From Chrysomallon squamiferum (Eukaryota > Mollusca > Gastropoda > Neomphalida > Peltospiridae), in the NCBI GenBank assembly GCA_012295275.1, contig CM022670.1, forward strand, positions 21,511,146 to 21,575,145: a DNA stretch of 64,000 bases. Reading direction: 5' to 3'. This document shows, one piece after another, positions 1 to 12,758 of the stretch. Made by a program: the position numbers and the translations under genes. The notes beneath the pieces are model-generated. The model was not told where the DNA came from. It made no database searches and worked only from the letters and a program-made list of their open reading frames with translations. Each line of letters begins with the position of its first letter. Position 1 is the first letter of the stretch.

Positions 1-494
1 TTTTTTTCTTTTTTCTCTTTTTCTTACAGTAAAGAACATAGCTGTGTCAAACCAAACAAAAAATAAAAATAAAAAAATAAAATCATAATGTCATCTTTCT
101 TGAACTATGTGTAACTGCATCTATCATCTAGATATAATTAAAATTGGCTCTTTGTGACCTTTTAGAATGTTGTTTGAAACAGAATGTCTCTCATGATTAA
201 ATACATGGAATTATACGTATGGAATAGGCTTATGAGTTCACAGATTTATAATATTGTTTGAACTGGAAGGACACTTTTGATTAGGCATATAGATTTATAC
301 TTAAACTTGTATGTAGTCATTTGATCCAGATTTAGGATATTGTTAGTAAAATGTCATTTTTGATTAAATACATGGATTTACACATGAAGTTTCCTTTGGC
401 CATTTGATATCTGATTTATACACAAATAAACACATACAAGTATTAATGTTTGATCTTTTTAATTGATAAAATTAAATAATCAAATAAATAAATT

Positions 495-530
<36 letters not shown>

Positions 531-560
531 TAATAATAATAATAATAATAAATTAAATTA
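495..560. repeat. (AAT)n microsatellite
   Basis: Near-pure AAT repeats with one small interruption, followed by A-rich low-complexity sequence to about 645. Confidence 0.9.
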
Positions 561-1265
561 AAATGAAATAAAAAATTTTCTAGAACCAGTGAAAACTTAA
601 AAATAAAAAAAAAAAAAAGAAAGAAAAAAAAAAAAAAAAAAGAATACAAATAATACTACTACTACTAATAATAAACAACAAAAAGCATAAAAAAGCAAAA
701 CAACATGAAAGAAACCAATGAAATATGAAGAGATGAAGTGAAATCATTAGTTTTGATTAATATGTCTGAAACTATATTTTGATCTGCTGCAGACGAATAA
801 ATAATCATTAAAGTTCTGTAGCCATTACTGCATTATTTGCTTTAGGTAAAACACATCCACGCAACATCAACTGCATTCTCACATTCAGTTCTCAAAACAC
901 ATACCATGAAATATATGCCTTTTTTCTGGTGGAAACATTTTATTTTATTTTATTTTATTTAAATGGATTTGATATGAAAAATCAACTTAAAATATACACA
1001 CACACACACACACACGTTGATCTATCTGAGCCAAAAAAACACAACTAAATAAATAAATTAATAAAATAAAAAGCATGTTGAAAATCCAGTTTTATTTAGC
1101 ACATAAAGCTGGAAAAAGCATAGGATGAAATTTTATTAGGCATGGAAATTAAGTGGGTTTTATTTTTAATTTTTAAAAAAGTTTATAACTGAAATTTAAA
1201 AAAAAAAAAAAACTATTGTGTTGGTCATGGATGAAAATAGTAATAAAAAGATATTATTGAAATAA

Positions 1266-1268
<3 letters not shown>

Positions 1269-1305
<37 letters not shown>
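1269..1305. repeat. (CA)n microsatellite
   Basis: Pure CA dinucleotide run of about 18 units. Confidence 0.95.
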
Positions 1306-1999
1306 TAAAGGAAGACAAATAATTATATAGTAAACACAAAAATAAACTATTATATTTGAAATAATTGTGTATCCATAGCAACCGGTTAATCTGGATTAAA
1401 TTACAAACCAAAACAATTAGCAATATGCCACTAAATATGTTTAGCTGGGCATGGAAGCTGTGCTTTGACTCTTTTGCTACTGATACATCAAAGCAGTTAA
1501 AATATAAATGCATTCAAGCAAGGAACAAGATAAAAACATTTAATAACAATAATCTGACCAGTTTGGCATTAAGTGAATACAGAATGAAATAAGCTTTTAT
1601 GCTTTGTTTGCCACTGTAAAGATATTAAGCACTTACTAATATTATATTTGAAAAGAAATCATTGATTTTATTTTCACAGTGTGAAAGGGATAGATAAAAA
1701 AAAAAGCTCTACATAGCTATGTGCATAGTCTGTTCAGGATAATGTGTAATTAGTTTAAATGTCCATGTGTTAGAACAATTTAAAAAAAAAAAAAAAAAGA
1801 AAAATCCTTATTTGGCCCTTTTATGTGTGACCAATTTCAGTAAAAGGTATCACAAAACATTGAGTATTATCACTGTTTTAGGAATTGCAAATAAATTTAA
1901 AAAAATAAATAATATTTTTTTATTTTTTATTTAGCATGTAAGTTGTAATAAATGTCTTATTTTGTTTGTTTTTATTGGTTCTTTTTAATGCAGTTGGGT

Positions 2000-2170
2000 A
2001 TTCTGTTTCAGTCAGCAGAAGGAATCTTTCACATGCATTTTCCCAAAGACAGGAAACAACGTATCAAAGTTTGTGATAAACAAAACAAAGAAAAGCACAT
2101 CATAAGCAGTGATGGGGGATTGAACATATGGCCACTGTTCTCTCAGGCCAACATTCAGTCTTTTAGCTGA
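2000..2170 (-). mobile_element. degenerate tRNA-derived SINE fragment (mollusc-type)
   Basis: On the minus strand the order of landmarks matches a SINE family that I recall as widespread in gastropod and bivalve genomes: a GATC-like segment with CCCC (about 2110-2125), then the stretch ending in a 'CTGTCTnTGGGAnnATGCAT' type motif and an 'AAAGATTCCTTCTGCT' type motif (2010-2060). The copy is strongly diverged and its A box cannot be placed. The same landmarks recur at 11280-11430 (-) and 18840-18990 (+). Family assignment rests on memory, not a search. Confidence 0.5.
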
Positions 2171-2201
2171 AGTCTATCTTTTACAGAGATTTTTTTATTT
2201 T

Positions 2202-2204
<3 letters not shown>

Positions 2205-2268
<64 letters not shown>
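2205..2268. repeat. (CT)n microsatellite
   Basis: Pure CT run of about 32 units followed by a short (TA)n. Confidence 0.95.
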
Positions 2269-2271
<3 letters not shown>

Positions 2272-3027
2272 ATATATATAAAATCTAAATATTTTTAAAA
2301 TGTTTTAATTTCCTTGATAACTGGTTTTACTATTGTAAGTACATATATTTATATTTCAGTCCATAATAAACAATCAAAGACACCATAATCTAAACAAATA
2401 AGAAAGTTTGATCTAAATCAATGGAAAATAGGCCACTATCTTGAGCCAAAGATATAAAATAATTAAGCTTTTGCACTAAATTTCGATTATTTTTTTCTCT
2501 TCAGTAAACAATTCTTTTATGTTAACAATCACTGCAGTAGCAATTATGGAGGAAGGAGCAGAATATGAAAATATGCTGTTCAACATGCTGTGGAGTACTG
2601 TTACTGTACAAGCCTTTATGTGATAGTTTTATACAAGAAATTACAAGTCCATTTGGACCAAATAGCAATATTAAAAAAATAATACAAAGCAAACAAAAAA
2701 TAAATACAAGCAAACAAACAACATTAAGACAAAATCAAATTTTAAAATTTAATAACAAATAATTACAATAACCAGCAGTGCCAATAACTGATGGAGATCT
2801 AGTAATCTTATCTGAACCTATCAGTCTATCTATCTAAAACCTATCTATTTAATTATCTAAATATTTATCTGTATATCTAAATATCTGTCTATGTATCTAT
2901 CCATCTATAACAGATCTCTGTCTACATATGTAGCCATATAATAATTTAAATACTTATTTATTTGTTTAATTATTTTGTTTGTTCGATTTTGTATTTTTAA
3001 AATTTTTGTTGGGTTTTTCCTTCCCAT

Positions 3028-3100
3028 TTTAGTTCAGTTCATTGGTAGAGTAATCAGATGTTAAAGGTTGCAGGTTCAAATCATATATTTTAATTAAATA
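3028..3100 (+). mobile_element. tRNA-like sequence, probably SINE head or tRNA pseudogene
   Basis: An A-box-like D arm (TAGTTCAGTTcATTGGTAGAG) is followed about 25 bases later by a B-box-like T arm (GGTTGCAGGTTCAAATC). The anticodon arm is incomplete: the first half (ATCAGA) has no matching 3' half. This cannot be a functional tRNA; a tRNA-derived repeat or pseudogene fits. No acceptor stem could be paired. Confidence 0.5.
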
Positions 3101-3409
3101 AAGCTAACATTAAACTGTAACTTTCAAAATTTTAAACAAATTTACATTCACTTTTATTATAAAACACTTTTTTTTACAGCAAATATTAAAATGTTTCAAA
3201 AATATTTTTGCAAGATAACCATTGTCAATAAATCTTTTTGTGAATAAAATAAGGTTAACGTGAAAATGTATTGTCACAATTTAAAACAAATTTACATTAA
3301 TTTTTATATATATAACAAATTAGCTTTGAACATAACAGTAACAAATAAGAAAATGTGTTGACACAATGTGAAGTAAACATTAATTAATTTCTAACAGTAC
3401 CAATGAACC

Positions 3410-3411
<2 letters not shown>

Positions 3412-3440
<29 letters not shown>
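3412..3440. repeat. poly(T) tract
   Basis: Homopolymer T of about 29 bases. Confidence 0.9.
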
Positions 3441-3445
<5 letters not shown>

Positions 3446-4016
3446 AAAATTACAATTTACATTATTAATCATGTTGATTTACCACACCTGTCCCCACAAA
3501 ATACTGAATATTGGTGTATGCAGCTGAATAATGTTGGCCAAAACAACAAACAGAATGTGAGCAGGAAAAATAACAAATCTCTCTCACTCTCTAATACTCT
3601 AACACTCTCTGTTACACTCTCCTATGCTCTCTCATTTACACACACACACACACACACACACTCATACATACAAAGCAAATTAATATTCTAATAATATTCT
3701 GATGAATATAAGAAATAACGTGCTATGTGGATTAGCATTCAAACTTTACATACAGCTTCAACAACACATTTTTCTTTTCTCTACAATGTTAAGCCATCAT
3801 AAATTTGTTTTTGTTATTTAATTCCACAAGGAGGTAGAATTAAGATCATTAAATTTACTAGTAAAAAAAAAATGAAAATAATTTAAAAAAAAAAAAAGAA
3901 GAAGAAGAAAAAGAAAATAAGAAAGAAAATTAAAAAGAAATAATAATAAAACAATCATACTTATGATAATAAGGTTAATCAATTAAATAATTATTGTTTA
4001 TAATAGTCATTAAAAT

Positions 4017-4030
4017 AATGATGATGTTGT

Positions 4031-4062
<32 letters not shown>
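4017..4062. repeat. (GAT)n microsatellite
   Basis: ATG/GAT trinucleotide repeats with one GTT interruption near the left end. Confidence 0.9.
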
Positions 4063-4878
4063 GTGTACACAAAGTCAGAATACAATCATAACCAAAACAA
4101 CAATGTACTGGAAAATGTATGATACTCACTAATTATTGTAAGTAATAATATGTTATCTTGCATAGTTGAATGTTGCTAATGAATTCTTGATGGATAGGTC
4201 ATAGTGTTAAAATAACTTCATTTCATTTATTATTATTTATTATTATTTATTATTATTTTATGCTGTTTTAGGATTATTAAATCTGTCAAGGTAACACCTT
4301 TAAGAAATTCTATCATCCTATTCATCAGTAACCATAGCAATTATTATTTTTGTTGTTGCTTGTTTTGTTTCTCATATTATTTAATCCCATATTTGTTAGA
4401 ATATTGAAAAATAATACAGTTACTTATTACCAGTTACTATGGAAATTAAAACATTTTAAAAAAAAAAATGATTAAAATATATAAATTATTATTATTTTAT
4501 TTTATTTCATTGTATTTATTTTCTTCTTCTTCTTCTTCCTTTTTTTTTTTTTTTTTTTTTTTCGATAAGTAGAGCTTAGTGCCTTTAGGGAATTAAAAAC
4601 AAAAATGAAAAAGGATAAATAAAATTGGTAGGGTTAGTTATTTTTTTTTACATTTTTTGTTTTGTTTGTTTGTTTTGTGTGTATATGTGTTTGAGTGTCC
4701 TGAAAATTAATTGTTTAGATACCATTAGTGAAAATTAGATCATACAAATTTTATACTGTTCCAAGGAATGAAATCATTTTCAGAGACAAATGCTTTGGGT
4801 GACAGAGTATAATATGATAGATTTCTTATTAGTGTTCTCTATACCAATATTTTCAATAATAAAGTACGTTTTCGTTAC

Positions 4879-5550
4879 GGGTCATTCCGTGTCAAATCAC
4901 CCCCCCAAAAAAAACATTTACACCTGACCGTCTCAGATTTTTATGAAACTTGGTATACTTGCTGACTGGGATCCCACAGCACCAAATCAAGACAGATAGT
5001 GATCCCTAGCATCCAGAATTGATCATTCAGGTTTTAGTTAATCAGATGTTAATGGCTGAAAAGGTGTTATTTTCATGTATGTACATTTTTTAAATCTATA
5101 TTGTGGCTAAACAAAAAATATTACACCCAGGAAACTTTTATATGTTTTAGTTAACATGTGGGAGATTAAATTTCAATAAAGGTCATCTCAAGATCACGTG
5201 ATCCACACGGTCAATTTCAAGGTCATAGCAAAGGTCAAAAGGTCAAGGTACTCCAGTATTTTCCAAACTAAACAAAAATGGCAGATTTGGAATTCTTGTC
5301 ATTTTGCCTTTCTAACAATACCAATTTTATGAAGATTGGCCCAGTAGTTCCTGAGATATGAGGGTTCTAAGGTTGGTGGTCACACCCATTTTTGTACAAA
5401 ATCTCAAAATTCGGTGGGCCGTATCTCCCACACCACTGATCTGATTGGACTAATATTTCTGTGGGATCCCAATCAACAAGTATACCAAGTTTCATAAAAA
5501 TCTGAGATGGTCGGGTTTAAACCATTGGGTGATTTGACACGGAATGACCC
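4879..5550. mobile_element. 672-bp DNA transposon (MITE-like) with ~92-101 bp terminal inverted repeats
   Basis: The left arm (4879-4979) and the reverse complement of the right arm (5459-5550) are near-identical. Both start GGGTCATTCCGTGTCAAATC, differ over about 20 bases, then match again through 'TCTCAGATTTTTATGAAACT' and 'GGGATCCCACAG'. The element is flanked by TTAC on both sides (4875-4878 and 5551-5554), a 4-bp target-site duplication. No transposase ORF is present, so it is non-autonomous. The core carries four AGGTCA hexamers (5180, 5220, 5232, 5240) and a 12-bp palindrome GATCACGTGATC (5192-5203). The superfamily is not assigned; a 4-bp duplication is compatible with several. Confidence 0.88.
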
Positions 5551-6190
5551 TTACCTTTTTGTAGTGAAAAACACAAAATTGATTCTCTTTCTCTCTGACA
5601 CACACAACAACACACAAACATACAGACACAGACACAAAAACACTCTAGTATACATATATGTGTTGGTGATACAGTTAACGTTTGTATATTTCCAAGTGAC
5701 TGTTTTGTATTATGTTCAGTGGAGATCAAGATTTTTTTTCAGTGAAGTATAGTCAGGACTTGAGTTCCTTTCTTTCTGTGTCCATTTTCTTAAAAATGAG
5801 CCTACTCTGATATCCTAAAATAAATAACTTTTACCTGTATGGAAGAGGAAACCATCTCAATAAAAACAGGAGAGATTTTTTACACATGCTTTCCTAACGA
5901 CTAGTTCTTCATATGAAGTACTCTGATTTTTAGTCTACAGTGCTACCTTGAGAAAGTGTAAAACAAATGCATTGGACAGAAATAAGATAACTTAAAGTAA
6001 TTAAACAATAGCATTAGTAGTTAGGGGAAAATTTTGGCAGATACTGAAATCAGTGCCCTGTCTAAACATGTGACCATAATGGAAACTCAGAGTAAATGTC
6101 ATACCTGAAACAGCTTAGATCTGCCACTAAAATTATAGTTCTCGAGGTTACAGTATCAGCAGTGTCAGAGATAGCAGTCTTAATAAATAC

Positions 6191-7159
6191 CTGTTTCTGT
6201 TCGTACTTGAGTGCCAGCTTCAATCTGGACAGAGTCAGTTTGTCACTATCTACTTCTTCGTCGTCGTCATCGTCATCATCCTCATCATCACTGTCGTTGA
6301 CTTTGTTCAGAATAGCTATCACCTCCTCACTGCTGCGACACTGGTCCAAGAGATCGCAAGCATATTTTTTACACTGAAAACTCAACGTATTGTATGCATC
6401 TTTGAACTCGTTTTCACGCAAGGCTAGTTTCTGGAGTTCCCAGGAGAGTTTGAAAGCTGTCAGAATGGGATCTGGACTTGTTATAGAAATCCAGGCAGGA
6501 CTAGCCAGTGCTTTGTAAGTATTAATGCGAAGGAGAGAATGACGTAGACTGTCCGCGTGAACCTGAATCTGGCAACGTTTACAAGAACACGACAACTGAT
6601 GAGGTCGATTGATCACAGCCCCGTGTAGAAGAAGCAGCTGAAGAATCTCAAACTGATTGCAATGAGCGGCAAAAATCACTGGTGAAATGTCCGGAGAATA
6701 GTCGTAACTTTCCTCACCAACACGAAAAGCTTTGCTCCAATCAGAGCCAAGCATGTCACGTGAAATCGTGGGGTGCTCGATCAACATTTCAACTATCCGG
6801 TACACTCCTTCTTGAATTGCATACAACAAAGCATCACCAATTTTGACAGTATCTTGCTCCAGAAGCAGTTCAACGATCTCCGTATTTTCATTATCCACAG
6901 CGATCTGAATTGCCGTACGTCCCATCATGTCCGTACAGTTTACGTTGACTGGCGTCGGTCCCCGAAGACATCGGATCATGGTCAATTTATCTCCCTTTTC
7001 TGCTGCGTCGAGAAACTGTCTTTCTTGAGGATCCATTTTGTGTGCGTGTTTTATTGTCTGCAATGGTATCTCTACCTTTCGAGCTGAACTGCGGGAACTG
7101 GTCCGCTGGTCAAGGTCTCTGTAATAGGCCATGTTTTTTCTTTTCTCAAAAGACGGCAT
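6191..7159 (-). CDS. TRPC-type cation channel, N-terminal coding exon (partial gene)
   Basis: This exon encodes the cytosolic N-terminus (323 codons, phase 0) of a canonical TRP channel: receptor-operated, Ca2+-permeable plasma-membrane channels gated downstream of phospholipase C. Seen: ankyrin-type repeats at about residues 45-185 (GRTAIQIAVDNEN, GDALLYAIQEGVYRIVEMLI, SPVIFAAHCNQFEILQLLLLHG); the TRPC zinc-binding HC3 signature H187-C191-C193-C196; and the TRP_2 domain (residues ~205-285; YKALASPAWISITSPDPILTAF). It resembles TRPC4/5 and insect TRP-gamma/TRPL more than other TRPs. An unusual acidic run (DSDDEDDDDDDDEEVDSD, near residue 300) precedes the donor (CAG|GTATTT; exon ends 6191). 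A TTTTTAG acceptor ends at 7170, so the 5' UTR is spliced. A second Met lies at residue 10. The S1-S6 pore exons are not visible in the window and presumably lie beyond its left edge. Confidence 0.92.
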
Positions 7160-8266
7160 AAATTAAAATCTAAAAATAAAAAATAAATAATTGAAAACAG
7201 ATTTTTTAATATGGCAAATGGACAACAACAACAAATAATTAAATGAAAAAATAAAAGTATATATATTTCAGTATTTAAAAAAAAAAAAATGTTTTAATTT
7301 CTGTGGTAGCTGATTTTTCAGAAAATATCACGTTTGTAAGTACATATATTTATAACTCTAATAAAGAAAGATGCCATAACCAAAAGAAATAAGAAAGGTA
7401 TGATCTGAATCGAGGGAAAATAGGTAGCCGCAAATGTAATGGCTCGAAGGTATGGGTAAATACCCTATATGGAAAACGCTAGCAGAACTGAATATTAAGT
7501 GCATTAAAATACCGAAATGCATTTCAGACTGCGACGCCAAAAGCAGAATCGAATATAAGTTATGTCTAAATCTGTCTCTGTCCTAAAGGCTGAGATTATT
7601 TCAGCATTTTTCAGAAAAATTAGGACGATCTTGAAAATCATACAAGCAAGTTGAAGTGCTAACCCCAAAGACTCAATTATAAATAGGCCTATTTGCGGAA
7701 TAAGTTACTTATTAAATGTCATCTTTAATATTCAGATCCACTAGGCAAATTTCCCAGTCTTAGGTACCCCCCCCCAAAAAAAAAAGTTTTATCTATAAGA
7801 CAGAATTGAAAAAAAAAACACGTTTTAGGGCACCTAAGGTCATAAGAATGAAGGTTTTTACTCGAGATGGAATGACAAACTGTTAAGACGTGTTTTTTTA
7901 ATTATTTATTATCTACAGAAAAATGATATTGCGCCAGATGAAATTTGTTTTTTCACTTAATATTTAGGCACATATACCAATAGAGAAACAAATAAATGAT
8001 TTTATATGGATATAATCAAGCATGCTTACTGAACAATTAAAAGACAATGATACAAGGTTTCAGGCCTACATCTGAATACATGGTTTGAAATTTATCGCCT
8101 GCTAAACAAATAGGCAGCATGTCAGAAATCGATGTGTAGACGTTAATGGTGACCAATCCATCTGATGGACACGCAGCGTGCCAAGGATTAATGGGTAAAC
8201 CTTAACAGTGGGTTTATAATCATTTTTATTAACATTCTTGAAATGCAGCTCAGTATTTTATAAAAA

Positions 8267-8271
<5 letters not shown>

Positions 8272-8303
<32 letters not shown>
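8272..8303. repeat. (ATT)n microsatellite
   Basis: About ten ATT units. Confidence 0.9.
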
Positions 8304-8872
8304 TTGAAAGATAGTAATGCAATTTGTTTGGTTGATTAATGGATATGCGATCGATAGCTGAAAAGGAATTTTAAAGCGTCTACAAAGGTTTGACGGTTTC
8401 TGTTGTTCCGTTTCACTTCCTTTCTCTTCTCTTTCCTAACACGAGACCGCCTATTTGATCTAACGTTTTAATTACAAAATAAAGATGACGTTTTAAAATT
8501 CGTATAACTGTGATTGATTTGGATTAATGTAACACACCGGCGAAACGTCTGTCAATATTTAAATATTGCACGATAACTAAACATAATTGTTAATGATTTA
8601 TTTCATCAGTCTCGAACGTTGAAAATACCTTTATCATCTGTTTAAAGAGTTCACGAATAACACATCTTTAATCTTCATTTGGCTTTATCCCTTTCAGACC
8701 AAAAATAAAATAAATAATGTTCGTGTTAGTTTTGTTGTTTTTATTTTCGTTTTATTTTTGTTGTTTTCTGTTTGGTGAAGGAAAGTGCATGTAAAAGTTT
8801 CATTTGTGTTATGACAAAAACAGTCTAAGGAGTGACTGTGCGTGCTTATAAAATAACCATATATATACACAC

Positions 8873-8883
8873 ATACACATACA

Positions 8884-8928
<45 letters not shown>
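8873..8928. repeat. compound (CATA)n-(TA)n microsatellite
   Basis: About nine CATA units directly followed by a TA run. Confidence 0.9.
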
Positions 8929-8929
<1 letters not shown>

Positions 8930-9460
8930 CAGATAGATTAATCCATTATAGCACAGTGATTATTATAAAAATAGAATAAGTTATCACGATTCATAGTAAA
9001 AATCATTAATGTTATTGCAAACTAATTTATGTAATTTATTTACATCGTTATCACTTCATTACTATTTGTACTGTTCACATCATTTGCTTTATTGTAGTGA
9101 GCATGTAGAATAAAATGTAATGATTTGTAATACATTTGGACATATTTAAAACAGACGTTTTTCCAGATATTTATTTTAAAAATCGTAAATGTTGTATTAC
9201 ACCCAGAGGCAGCATTGTGTATTTTGTAGGTGATTATTTCAGTAAATAAAGAATATTACGACTGACTTGGTTTCATTGTTCAGAATCAAATATCATAGTA
9301 ACAGATTAATGTGGGTTTTTTTCAAAGTAGGCAGAATTGGATATTCAACAAAAAGAAGTATCTATCTTTTTTCTCATTATCTTTCTTTTTTCTCTCTCAC
9401 TGAGTTTCATGTTGTTGCAATGTTATTTTATTATTTGTTTCTTTCAAACATTTGTGTCAT

Positions 9461-9462
<2 letters not shown>

Positions 9463-9531
<69 letters not shown>
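9463..9531. repeat. (CT)n microsatellite
   Basis: Pure CT run of about 34 units; it generates spurious Leu/Ser ORFs on the plus strand. Confidence 0.95.
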
Positions 9532-9535
<4 letters not shown>

Positions 9536-10587
9536 CAGTTCACATCTTTCTCCTTTTTATCTTCATTTCCTCCACTCTCGTTTAAAGAAATCTTTCACGT
9601 TATTGAATATTATATATTCTTATCTGATACCTAATAAAATAATATAATAATAGTAATAAAAACAAAGAAACAAATAAATCTAAATATTAAAGAAAGAAAC
9701 CAAAAATAAAATAACTACAACAGCATAAAAAAAAAATATATATATATAAAGAAAAATAATAATAGTTGACAAAAACATTCACACACCATATACATGTAAC
9801 TGATATACATGTATCCAAACACACAAAATATATATCATTATATTCATACAAGTGTAGAGTGCATAAACACATATACTTATTCTCATACATATTTATTCAT
9901 GTAGAATGCACACAGACACCCACCGACATACAAATGCATATGCATTTTATATATATATAATTAACTTAATGTGGAATTCATACATGAACACAAAAAGTAT
10001 ATATATATACTCATCAACATACATACATGCAAACATGCATACAAACTCATACACACGCACATATAGACTTATACACACATACACACACTAATTACAGAAA
10101 AAGAAGAAAACAAAATGTTTTTAAAATTCGATAAATGCATTTTAGACCAGTTATTAGAGGAAGAAAGAAAGAAAGAAAGATCGTGATTAATCAAAAATTA
10201 ACCTTAATTAGAGAAATAATCATAAACAGGATTTACTCCTAAACTCTGAGGTGATTACAACTTTTAATGAGCTGTTTACATGCGAGGTATCGGCTGAAGG
10301 TCACTGTAATAAGAATCATGGTCTTTTGTTTCTGTGCGTACGTTTGTTTTCTTTATCTCCGTCTCCATGTGTGCTTACATTTATAACACAGATGTAATAG
10401 AGCTGAACAGTATTATACAAGTAGTATGTGATCTATACTGTATGCACCAACTGCTTAACCAAAAATACTCTCTTATCAGTTTGTATTTATGTCTGTGTCT
10501 GCATTTGTGAGTTTGTCTTTGTTTTGTATATGTATGCATATGTGTGTCTGTGTATGTGTTTCTGTGTAGGGGTATGCATGTGTGTTT

Positions 10588-10763
10588 ATGTGTATGTATG
10601 TATGTATGTATGTATGTATGTATGTATGTATGTATGTATATGTATGTATGTATGTAACATGATGATGATGATAAGAGTAATGATAACAATGATGATAATA
10701 GTAATCATTATAATATCAACAACAACAATAATGATGATGATAATAGTAATAATAATAATAATG
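10588..10763. repeat. compound (TATG)n / (GAT)n / (AAT)n microsatellite
   Basis: About 16 TATG units (10588-10655) pass into degenerate GAT, CAA and AAT trinucleotide runs. Confidence 0.85.
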
Positions 10764-11279
10764 AAGAAGAAGAACGAAAACAATAAGAAGAGCGCACTGC
10801 AAATGTATGAATTATAAAATAACTATTTCTGGTTGTGAAATAATCGAAAATTAGACTTAAAATTTAAAAAAGAAAAAGAAAGAAAACAACAAATGAGATA
10901 TAACCTTGTCAAAGAAAACAAACAAACCACTCTTAAGGCCAAATCTAAACTTCACCCATCCAAACTGTACAAAATAAACCAAATAAATAAATAAATAAAT
11001 AAATAAATAACTTATTTTTAAAAAGCATACACATAAAAAATAATAATAATAATTTAAGAAAAAAAAGAAGGAAAAAAACAAAAAGAAAAGAAAAATTCAG
11101 AAGAAAAACAAAATGAAAATGACCATGAGATTAACTGTATAATAAACTGAATGTGATAAACACGACTGCCTAATTATAATTATGGCAAGCTACAATTATT
11201 CTAATCAAATATTCTGCGTGAATCATAACAACAAAAACAACTGGGCTTGTCACAACGAAAACATTTTCATTTCAATATA

Positions 11280-11430
11280 TCGGGAAATCGCAAGTCTCAC
11301 CTGTTATTCAAGCAGTAATATGACACTGGCTGGAAATGGTACACATGATACAACACTGAGGATCGATCCAGCAACCCTGTGTCAGCAAATACAATTTAGA
11401 CCTCTTGCACAGCCATTGACTTAGTTAACT
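11280..11430 (-). mobile_element. tRNA-derived SINE copy
   Basis: Read on the minus strand: an A-box-like head (TAAGTCAATGGCTGTGCAAG), then 'GACACAGGGTTGCTGGATCG' carrying a B-box-like GGATCGATCC, then a tail with 'ACCATTTCCAGCCAGTGTCA'. This is the landmark order of the mollusc SINE family also seen at 18840-18990 and 2000-2170. It is the best-preserved head of the copies in this window. Confidence 0.65.
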
Positions 11431-11856
11431 ACTAATGTAATCTGTTCCCAGTCACGTTTTTTCTCCTCCATTTAAAAAAAAAAAAAAATGTCTCTCAGGA
11501 CGTTTAATAACATGACAAATTAATCCGAAAAAAAAGAGGAAACAAAAGACAGTTTTCATTTCGTAGGTTATTGACGTGGCAAAGAAAATATGCAGCTACT
11601 TTTCCTTAGACTTTCTTCAATTCAACTCTGGAATACAATTTCAATAAAGTTAATTAATGAAGAAGGCAGTAGCTTTGTTCCGAGGCTAATAAGTTTGAAT
11701 GACTCTGGATTTAAAACTGAACTAACCTACATATGTGAAATAAATGAGGTTAAGTTGTGTGTAATCTTTAATTAATTTACATCTATTCTGTAGTGTGGCT
11801 AATTAAGATTCAGGTTCTCCATTTTTAATTACTTTCTTGTTTTACCTGTCTCTCTG

Positions 11857-11859
<3 letters not shown>

Positions 11860-11929
<70 letters not shown>
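11860..11929. repeat. (CA)n microsatellite
   Basis: Pure CA run of about 35 units. Confidence 0.95.
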
Positions 11930-11930
<1 letters not shown>

Positions 11931-11999
11931 TCTCTCTCTGTCTTTGTCCCACTTTCTCTCTACCTGTTTATCAAAATGAAATGAGAGGAAAGAAAACAA

Positions 12000-12048
12000 A
12001 ATAATAAATAAATAAATAAAATAAAATAAAATAAAATAAAATAAAATA
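12000..12048. repeat. (AAATA)n/(TAAA)n low-complexity repeat
   Basis: TAAA tetramers followed by AAAAT pentamers. Confidence 0.85.
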
Positions 12049-12707
12049 AGATAAAAAATCAAGTATAGAAATTCTATAGAAATGTAATAACAAAAAAGCA
12101 ACAACAAACAACTGCATTACTTTTTTTCAAAATAATCTAATCAACAATGGGAAATAAAAAGATGTGACATTTTTATTTAGACGCCCTTCTTTATTTCCAA
12201 TAATTTTGTTTCAGTGCCATAAAAATCAAAACAAAACAAAATCTGAATAACGTCAAGTGAGTCAGAACAAAAGCACTATGCCACTGATTATGTACCATAA
12301 CATCCAAGATCATAAAATAATAATGATTAATTCTACACATAAAACTGGTTAAAACAACAAAAAAAAAAAAAATAATAATAATCAAAAATTAAAAATAGAG
12401 CAGCTTCCATTACAAAAATGGAGGTCGTGACTTCAGGAATTGAAATAACTATCCATTAAAGTAATAAGACTCTTTTCATTGTTTCTTTGATTTAAACAAA
12501 CAAAAAAAGATTTAAGTTAATAAAACTGAAATTAAATGATGTTTGACTGTTTGGAGGTTGAGAGCATCCTTGGTAACCATAAACTTGTTTCCGAAATGTC
12601 AAAAGGATTTAATTGTTGTTATTTTTTGAAGTGTAGGTGGGCATGATGGGAAATAAAAGTAATAGTTTTGTTTATTTTTATAAGAAAACAGGAAATAATT
12701 CCATAGT

Positions 12708-12757
<50 letters not shown>
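12708..12757. repeat. (AAT)n microsatellite
   Basis: About 16 AAT units. Confidence 0.9.

Positions 12758-12758
<1 letters not shown>

Larger units (their letters stand above)
1..6190. other. gene-poor AT-rich stretch left of the TRPC exon
   Basis: No exon with convincing protein similarity is seen on either strand. The stretch holds AAT/TTA, CA, CT and GAT microsatellites, poly(A)/poly(T) runs, SINE-like remnants near 2.0 and 3.0 kb and one inverted-repeat element (all listed separately). Because the TRPC gene runs leftward with an open splice donor at 6190, this is most simply read as TRPC intron; that is inference. Confidence 0.5.

Noticed and set aside
1952-2170. 72-residue open frame near 2 kb
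   Set aside because: It lies mostly within the minus-strand SINE remnant.
3028-3100. Functional tRNA gene
   Set aside because: A and B boxes are present, but the anticodon stem is incomplete and no acceptor stem pairs.
1-6190. Search for the TRPC pore-region exons
   Set aside because: No stretch encodes TM segments with the TRP-box or EWKFAR-type motif on the minus strand; AT-rich hydrophobic frames there are repeat translations.
9452-9647. Leu/Ser-rich open frames across CT arrays (also at 17966-18259 and 32896-33174) and Arg/Glu frames on the other strand
   Set aside because: They are translations of pure dinucleotide repeats and have no coding flanks.
10590-10655. Regularly spaced repeats considered as CRISPR-like arrays (also 53340-53650 and 59210-59640)
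   Set aside because: They are contiguous micro- or minisatellites without unique spacers, in a eukaryotic genome.
10428-10817. 129-residue Val/Cys/Tyr-rich open frame
   Set aside because: Generated by TATG and GAT microsatellites; composition is that of the repeat.
11182-11424. 80-residue open frame
   Set aside because: Largely the antisense of a SINE copy.
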